Below are positions 56,567 to 64,000 of a DNA stretch of 64,000 bases, piece after piece; the first letter of the stretch is position 1, and the number at the start of each line of letters is the position of its first letter. Under the pieces are notes generated by a model. It made no database searches and had not been told where the DNA came from. It saw only the letters and a list, made by a program, of their open reading frames with translations. The translations under genes and the position numbers were made by a program. The DNA comes from Corynespora cassiicola (lineage: Eukaryota; Ascomycota; Dothideomycetes; Pleosporales; Corynesporascaceae), in assembly GCA_022059125.1 (NCBI GenBank), contig JAEUWY010000020.1, positions 310,001 to 374,000 of the forward strand, read 5' to 3'.

Positions 56567-56968
56567 TTAGTATAAATTTTTAAATTAATTTTAATTAAAT
56601 AGCGTCGCATTACAAATACGCTTAAATAAATTATTAGCTATTTAATCTATATAGTAAGTTCGCGTTTTTAATATATTTATAGTATATATTAATATATTTA
56701 TAAAGTAGTAGTACTAGTAGTAAACTTAATAAATCTAATTCTAAGTCTAAAAACAACTTTAAAAAAAAATAGTTTATTTAACAGAAAAATAAATAAATAA
56801 AAAGTAATAATCTGCGTTTTAGCGGGTACAGTACTAGTTTAGTACTATTTTTATATATAGTATTTATAAGCTTTAGACTAGTAATTTTTTACTATTTTAA
56901 CTTATAATTTTAGTGTAATTTTTATACAATTTATATATATATATTTATATATAAGAATTTTAGTTCTA
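56567..56968. other. AT-rich spacer between copy B and a pogo-like element
   Basis: About 400 bp. The part near 56890-56925 weakly resembles the gag region of copies A and B, so it may be a remnant of a related element. Otherwise unassigned. Confidence 0.35.
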
Positions 56969-58819
56969 ATGTATTCTACAAGCGAGCAGCGCACACAAGC
57001 AAGCAGCGTATTTTCTAACTACCTCAGCACCTACGCAACTACCTACTTAACTACCTTAAAAAAATACTATAATACCTTAATACAATAAGTAACTATAGTA
57101 GTTATACTGTTATTTTATATATATAAAAATTATATTTTTACTTTTTATAGTGCGTGCAGCGCGCTTTTAACTGCTAGCTGCTACTAAAGTAAGCTACTTT
57201 TTTATATCTTTTTTTATTTAATTACTTTTTAACGTTTTTTTAAGCTATAATTTCAGCTTTTTTAGTTTTTATTAGAGTTTTTTATTATTAAATTTATTTT
57301 TTATTTCGCTATTTACGCTGCGTAGCAGCTTTATTAGCTTTTTTAAAATTTTTAATTTAGCTCTAAAGCAACGCAGCTAAATAAGCTATTATTTTAGCTT
57401 TTTTCTTAAACTAACTAAAAGCTTTAATAATAGAAGTAGATAATAAATTTTTATAACTTCTAATTCTATCGCAAATTAATATTAATTAAGCTTTTAGCTC
57501 GTACGCGTTACTTAGTATTCTAACTTTTTACTAAATAGTTTTAGAAAAAGCTAATATAAACGTATATAGCTTTACGTTAAACTTTAATAGTACTATTTTT
57601 AAATTATATAAAACTATTTTTACTTTTTAAAAGTTTACGCGTATATTATTTTCTGTAAAAAATTATTTAAAAGTTTTTTTAAAAGCTAGTAAAAAAGTAA
57701 TTTTATTAATATAGTTAATATAATTATGTGCTAAGCTAAAGATTTTATTACTGTACGCCCGCTTTAAAAATAAAAAGCACTCTATATTAAAAAGCTAGAA
57801 AAAGTATAATAAATGCGGGGGTATATAAAAAGTAATAATCTTACTCGCTTTATAGAAGTTTTAAAAAGCTAAAAAGTTATAGTTTTTATAGCTGTTAATA
57901 ATAAGTAGTTAGTACGTTTCTACTATACAGCTTTGTATATAAATATTAAAATATTTTAGTTAATGTATTTCTAGCTAATTTATTGTTCAGCCTGTCTTAC
58001 TAAGTAATATATACTAACTAAATAAAATATTATTATTTTTGTACTATATAGAGAAATAGTGCTTACCCGTAAAAATAATAAAAAAAAAAATTATTTAGCT
58101 GTACACGTTAATTTTCTAAATTACTATAATCTACTTATAATTATTTAGCTAAGTATTTTTAGATTAATTCTATCTTTTTAAAGTTATAACTACTAATTAA
58201 GCTAAAATTATATTTATTATAAAGCCTGTCTTATCGAAGTTATACATATTTTTATTAATAATACTATACTTTTTTTTTATATAATACAGCAACTTAAACT
58301 AAAAGCTAATAATTTTAAAATTTTTATATAGAATCTGCTAGCGATTCTGCTAGTAAGTTAATTAAACTTAAAAATTTAGCTAACGCTTAATAAAGTTACT
58401 AAACTAGTTAATACTAATATAGCCCGCCTCTTACGCAGTAAGTAATTAATTAGCTATATTATATATAGTATTTAGTATAAGTATAAATTTTTATAAATCT
58501 AGCTTAAAAATATAAGTAATAATTACTTTCTTTTTAATTTTAGTTAGCTATTTTAAGTTAAGCTAGTAATTATATCGCGTGGGTTATCCAGCGCGTTAAT
58601 AACAGACTATAGCTTCTAAAACTTTATAGGCCTCAGCAGCGCGTCGTACGCTTTAAATTAAGTAATTATTAATAGCTAAAAAAGTAAGAACTACAGAAGC
58701 CTCTTTGTAAGTTAATTGGGATTCTTTTAGTAGTAGTATTATAAGTATAAGTAGTATGTGCTGGGGCAGTTAGAAGGTGCGCCGCTCGCTTGTGTGCGCC
58801 GCTCGCTTGTAAAATACGT
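56969..58819 (-). mobile_element. Pogo/Fot1-like DNA transposon (1,851 bp), RIP-degraded
   Basis: Inverted ends (ACGTATTTTACAAGCGAGC type) flanked by TA on both sides (56967-56968, 58820-58821). Each end contains two copies of a unit with the core AAGCGAGCGGCGC, best kept at the right end. The minus strand has the DDE_1 motif read as YNFDKTGF (about 58222-58250), where intact pogo-type transposases have Asp-Glu; the Glu-to-Lys change is a G-to-A transition. Length is normal for the Fot1 group. Stops throughout. Confidence 0.85.
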
Positions 58820-61719
58820 TAATTTATAGTTACAAACTATATTTTTTATATTTTTAAAATTTAAAACTAAAGTTTATATATTTTAAAAATTATTATACTT
58901 TTTCTAGCGGAGTAAATATTATAGTTAACTTTTTTTTAAACGTTTTTTAAAAAAAAATTTTACTTTCTAAATTTTTTTCTTTTTTAGTATAATATCAGAG
59001 AGGTATATATATATATATTTAGTTTTAGTTTCTATCGCTTTAATAGAAAAATATAAAATATATTATAAATATAATATAAAAATAGTAGAAGTAAGCGGTA
59101 TGCCTGCGATCTAACTATATTTTAAATTCTAAATAAATTAATAAATTTACTAGTAAGCTTTCTGCTTAGTTATTATACTAAATTTATATATTTAGTATTA
59201 AGTAGTATTTAATTTTTTAAGCAGAAAGTTTTATATTTATATTTTTAGTTATAATACTAACTTTAATATTTTTATATTTTTTTTAAATGCTCTGTAAACG
59301 CTGTTTTTACACTATATATATATTTAATTTTATTAATTATATTTAGTATTTTTTTTTTTAGTTTACTGTTTTAAAAAAGTTTAGTAAATAAAAATTTTTA
59401 CTATAAACCGCGTAAAAAAGCGTAGTTTTTATAAATTTATATACTAAATTATTATAAGCAAATTATACTATTAGTAAAAATTATATCTAATTATTTTAAA
59501 ATAATAAAGTAAATATTTAAAAATATTATTTTAGTATTTAATTTTAGTATTTAGTTTATCTGTCTGTCTGCAGATAAAAAACAGTACTTAATTTATATTT
59601 TATTTATAGTTAGTAGTATATTTCTGTTTAAAACTTAAAAGTAAAAATAACTTTTCTATTTAATATAACATTTTTTTATATTTTAAACTTTAATATAATA
59701 TTAATAAAGTAAGTTTCTGTAAACTGTTTTACGTTCTATATTTTTAAAACTAGTATATAAAAAGCTATTTTTAAAAAGTAGTATACTATTATAAAAATTA
59801 TATTAAACGCGTTTTTTAAAAAATTCTTTATAAAAAATAAACTAGTAATAAAGTTTAGTATTATTTTTTTAAAAATATTTTTAAATACTAACAGCAGTAA
59901 TAGTTTTTTATATTTATTATATTTTAAAGTTTTGCTTTTTTAGTATATAGCGTAAGTTTTTATATAATTTTAAATATTTTTACTAATAAAAAACTAATAA
60001 TAAATTTTTTTAATTAGTTTTAGCGTTCTATATACGCTAAAATAGCCTGCTATATATATATTATAGTTTTAAAATAAAATTTTTTATTTAATAGCTAGTT
60101 TATTTAGAACGTATACTCTACTATTATATTTTAAAAAATTTTTTTATTTATGTGCTAAACGTGCGCTTTACTACGTTTTTAAATACTATTTTTACTATAG
60201 CTAATACAGAGTTTAAATAAATAATTAAAATTTTATTTTTACAGATTTACTGCTAATTAGTATTTTAGCTAATAAATATAGTACGTATAGTATATATTTT
60301 ATAGTACTAATAGTAAAAATTTAACTAGTTCTATAAATAGAAACAATATATATTTTATATATATTTAATAAGCTGTATTTATTCGCAGATTCTTTTACTT
60401 TACTAACTATATTTTTTACTAATAATTTATTTTATAAAGTAAATAATAATTAGATTAGTAGTAGATTTTTCTGTATATAATCTACTTTTTATAAAAAAAC
60501 TATTTATAAAGTTTATTTTTTTTAAATAATATTTTAATTTAAAATTAAATACTACTAAATATATTATTTGTTTTATTTACTATAAATTAAGTTTTTATAC
60601 TACACGTATACCGCGCAGATTATTATAATTACTTAATATTTATATAGTATACTAAGTGCTTTTAAAATAGTATTATTACTATTTAAAATTATATATAATA
60701 GCTAAAAGCTTGAAATTATAGATTTTGTAGTTTAGCTCTATAGTCTATAATTTTTTTAATATAAAAATAATTAAATACTATTTATAATTTTTAAATAGTT
60801 AAAAAAAAAATTTAATATAGTAAAAGTTAACGCGTCTATTTCTACGCGGATTAAATAAATAAAATTATAATAATATAAAATAAATATATTTAAAAAATAA
60901 GTTTTTAGTTTTTTAAAAAAATTATATACAGTTTTGTTTTAGTAAAAATTCTAATTTTTTTAAAATAAATTTATAAAAAAAATAGTTTTTTTTATATATT
61001 TTTTAATAAAGCGTTAGTAGAAGTGAATTAATAAATAGTTTTATTTTTTATAGTAATTTAAGTACTATATATACAGCGCGCTAGTAAAACGTAAAGTTAT
61101 TACTACTAATATAAATAAAAATATTATTTAGATAGACTACGTAAATATAGTTTAAATATTTAATAAAATTTTTATTAATATAAACTTAAAAGCTTACAGA
61201 AGTATTTATTAATTTAAATAGTATTATAAAATATTTAAAGTAGCTGTAGCGGGTTCTAAAAGCGGTTTTTTACTTATTACTTATTTTAATTTAAAGTTTA
61301 TAATAAATATTTTAAAAGTTTAAAATTATATAGTAATATACGTCTAATAAGTAGTTTAACGTTTTTTTAATTAAAAAAAAATAAATATTAATTTTTAATA
61401 GTAATAGAGTTTAAGTTTTTATAGTTTATATAGAAGCGGAGAGTTCTGTTTTTTTTAAAAATAAATAAAATTAAAACTCTAGTAAAATTTATACTACATT
61501 ATATTTCGCTATTTTATAGTATTTGTTTTAAGTATTTACGTAGCATTTTAAACTTATATAAAAAAAATTATAAAATAAATTATAAAGCAGTTTTTTTTTA
61601 TTAAAAAAATTATATAATTTAATAATTTAAAATTAAAAAATGTAGCTGCGGTTTTTTTTATTAAATATATTAGTATAGTTTTGTAATACTTTTAGTACGC
61701 GTGTTATATATATTATATA
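58820..61719 (-). pseudogene. Second Ty3/Gypsy lineage, pol remnant
   Basis: On the minus strand near 61430-61500 the residues KKNRTLRFYINYKNLNSIT follow the RT pattern of a Lys-Lys-Asp-Gly block and an Asp-Tyr-Arg-x-Leu-Asn block. Near 61241-61275 lies YKTAFRTRY, and 61123-61134 encodes YLNN at the active site. The sequence differs clearly from copies A and B. The lower-coordinate part (58.8-61.0 kb) should hold RNase H and integrase but is too degraded to assign. Its upstream part is cut by the pogo-like element at 61720. Confidence 0.7.
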
Positions 61720-63561
61720 ACGTAAAGAATAAGTGAGCCGATCGGACAAGCGAGCTGATTAGCTCTCTAACTGCTCTAACGCGAGCTATCTACACCTATA
61801 ATACTTTTACTAAATAATTTTTAATTAACTTATAACGAAGTCTGTATAACTTTAGCTTTTATAGTAATTTAAAATAATTTAATTTTAAGTATATAATACG
61901 CTGCGAAAGCTTATAAAGTTTTATTTACTACGCTATATAATTAACGCGCTAAATAATTTATAAAACGTAATTACTAGCCTAATTTAAAATAACTAACTAA
62001 GCTTTAAAAAAGTAATTATTATTTATATTTTTAAGTTAAATTTATAAAAATTTGCGTCTACGCTAACTACTGTATATAATATAGCTAATTAGTTACTTAC
62101 TACGTAAAAAGTAAGCTTTATTAGTATTAAATAGTTTAATAACTTTATTAAATATTAGCTAAATTTTTAAGTTTAATTAATTTATTAGCAGAATCGCCAG
62201 CGTATTCTATATAAAAATTTTAAAATTATTAGCTTTTAGTTTAAACTGCTGTATTATATAAAAGTAAAATATAGTATTATTAATAAAAATACGTATAACT
62301 TTGACGAAACAGGCTTTATAATAAATATAATATTAGCTTAGTTAGTAGTTATAGTATTAAAAAAACAAAATTAACTTAAAAATATTTAGCTAAATAATTA
62401 TAAATAAGTTATAGTAATTTAAAAAATTAACGTGTGTAGCTAGGTAATTTTTTTTTTATTATTTTTACAGGTAAGTACTATTTTTATATATAGTTTAAAA
62501 GTAAAAATATTTTATTTAATTAGTATATATTATTTAGCGAAACAGGCTAGACAATAAATAAGCTAAAAGTATATTAGTTAAAGTATTTTAACGTCTATAC
62601 GCAGAGCTGTATAGTAAATATATACTAATTACTATTTATTAATAGCTATAAAAGCTATAACTTTTTTACTTTTTAAAACTTCTGTATAAAAAATAAAATT
62701 ATTACTTTTTATATACTTCTATATTTATTATATTTTTTTAGTTTTTTAATATAAAGTGTTTTTCGTCTTTAAAGCGCGCGTATAGTAATAAAATTTCTAG
62801 CTTAGTACGTAATTATATTAACTATATTAATAAAATTACTTTTCTACTAGTTTTTAAAAAAACTTTTAAATAATTTTTTATAAAAAGTAATATACGCGCG
62901 AGCTTCTAAAAAATAAAAATAATTTTTTATAACTTAAAAATAGTACTGTTAAAGTTTAATATAAAACTATATATATCTACGCTAGTTTTTTTTAAAACTA
63001 TTTAGTAAAAAATTAAAATACTAAGTAACGCGTATGAGCTAAAAGTTTAATTAATATTAATTTATAATAGAATTAGAAAATATAAAAATTTATTATCTGT
63101 TTTTGTTTTTACAGCTATTAATTAGCTTAAAAAAAAAGCTGCAGTAATACTTTATACAGCTGTATTATTTAAAAGCTAAAATAAAAATTTTAAAAAAGCT
63201 AATAAAACCGCTACGCAGCGTATAAAGTAAAAAAAAAATCTAATATAAAAAAACTTTAGTAAAAGCTAAAAAAGCTGAAATTATAGCTTAAAAAAACGTT
63301 AAAAAGTAATTAAATAAAAAAGGCGTAAGAAAATAGCTTATTTTAGTAGCAGCTAGTAGTTAAAAGCGCGCTGCACACGCTGCAGAAAATAAAAATATAA
63401 TTTTTATACGTATAAAATAATAGTATAACTACTATAGTTACTTTTTATATTAAGTTATTATAGTATTTTATTAAGATAGTTAAGTAGGTAGTTGCGTAGG
63501 TGCTGGGGCAGTTAAAAACTAATTAGCTCGCTTGTCTAATCGGCTCGTTTATTCTTTATAT
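61720..63561 (+). mobile_element. Pogo/Fot1-like DNA transposon (1,842 bp), RIP-degraded
   Basis: Ends ACGTAAAGAATAAGTGAGCC (left) and a mutated inverse copy (right), flanked by TA (61718-61719 and 63562-63563). The terminal repeat has two copies of an AAGCGAGC(C/T)GAT-type unit. The plus strand retains YNFDETGF at 62294-62317, the first catalytic-Asp motif of DDE_1 transposases (Asp codon 62303-62305). Other frames carry stops. It interrupts the pol region of the second Gypsy lineage just before RT. Confidence 0.87.
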
Positions 63562-63563
63562 TA

Positions 63564-63870
63564 TACTTTAAAAATACACGCTTTGTATTTTTTATTATTA
63601 CTTATAATCTAAAAAATATTTAGAAAAAAAAAGTTAGAATTAGTTTTTTCTATTTTTTTTTCTAATTTTTTAATAGTAATTAGCTAAATATTTACGCTAG
63701 TATAGTTTTAACGCTATATTTAAACTTTACAGTTAAAATAAATATACTTTTTTTTTAAAAAATTTTTTTTTAATAATAAAAGTGTTTTTTTTTATTAACG
63801 CTATAAATAGTAGTTTATATTTTTTATTCTGCGTTTATATTATCTGCTAAACGTATTTAAATTATATATA
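63564..63870. other. AT-rich spacer between two TA-flanked elements
   Basis: About 300 bp, probably a continuation of the interrupted second Gypsy lineage, but too degraded for a protein match. Confidence 0.4.
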
Positions 63871-64000
63871 ACGTAAAGAATAAGCGAGTCGCCAGGACAA
63901 GCGAGTCGCCGCCTTCTAACTGCTCTAATACTTTCTAACTATACCTACTATATCTCTACTAAAATTCTTTTAATTATTAAATAACGAGAGATTTATAATT
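63871..64000. mobile_element. Left end of a further pogo-like or related element, cut by the window
   Basis: Preceded by TA, starts ACGTAAAGAATAAGCGAG and contains two copies of AAGCGAGTCGCC separated by AGGAC. This matches the ends of the elements at 47338 and 61720, with a different repeat unit. Only 130 bp lie in the window, so the rest is unknown. Confidence 0.75.

Larger units (their letters stand above)
39107..64000. other. RIP-degraded, AT-rich transposon block
   Basis: From here to the window end the sequence is mostly A and T. Remaining C is mostly in CpT and CpG, and CpA/TpG are rare. That is the expected result of RIP, which converts CpA to TpA on both strands. All recognisable coding motifs lie within transposons and are broken by stops. 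No unmutated gene is visible. Confidence 0.93.

Overview
The window is nuclear DNA of a filamentous ascomycete, most likely a Sordariomycete. Coding regions are compact and cut by 48-310 bp GT-AG introns. The gene set is typical of such fungi (MSS1/MnmE, MAK16, a sugar porter with many introns, an arrestin-like protein, oxalate decarboxylase, an ascomycete class II peroxidase). The right 25 kb is an AT-dominated repeat block with the CpA-poor signature of repeat-induced point mutation (RIP). I cannot name the species.

Region 1 (1-7 kb): I see no conventional gene in the first 5.5 kb. Simple-sequence tracts cluster at 4.2-5.2 kb. A TATA box at 5570 is followed by a pyrimidine-rich leader with no ATG for about 270 nt. 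The first three ATGs (5848, 5933, 6053) each open an 8-codon ORF for the same peptide, MGRGGYN, spelled with different synonymous codons. The fourth ATG (6118) opens a basic 43-codon ORF. This looks like a polycistronic micro-peptide transcript and is the most unusual thing in the window.

Region 2 (7-14.5 kb): a mitochondrial tRNA-modification GTPase (minus strand, with a tiny terminal exon restoring the FCVGK C-terminus) is divergent from the ribosome-biogenesis gene MAK16 across a 241 bp shared promoter. A small acidic protein of unknown function and an 11-exon MFS sugar transporter with a 9-nt microexon follow.

Region 3 (14.5-34.5 kb): a sparse, partly AT-richer stretch leads to a secreted, probably GPI-anchored S41 (CPAF-like) protease, an arrestin-like protein, a DUF1275 membrane protein divergent from a bicupin oxalate decarboxylase, a C2H2-type nuclear protein, and a secreted class II peroxidase.

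Region 4 (34.5-38.4 kb): three genes for secreted proteins (a 121-aa cysteine-rich protein, a 258-aa effector-like protein with its own TATA box, and a secreted M20 amidohydrolase with a GC-AG intron) lie directly beside the repeat block.

Region 5 (39.1-64 kb): nested, RIP-degraded transposons and no live gene. Two full-length Ty3/Gypsy copies (39765-46685 and 49781-56561, both minus strand) have recognisable LTRs and 5-bp target duplications. The first sits inside an inverted LTR of its own family. A second Gypsy lineage (RT near 61.0-61.5 kb) is split by a pogo/Fot1-like transposon (61720-63561). Another pogo-like copy lies at 56969-58819, a 1066-bp foldback element at 47338-48403 interrupts an LTR, and one more element starts at 63871 and leaves the window. 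Exon coordinates come from manual splice-site reading and are not backed by transcript data.
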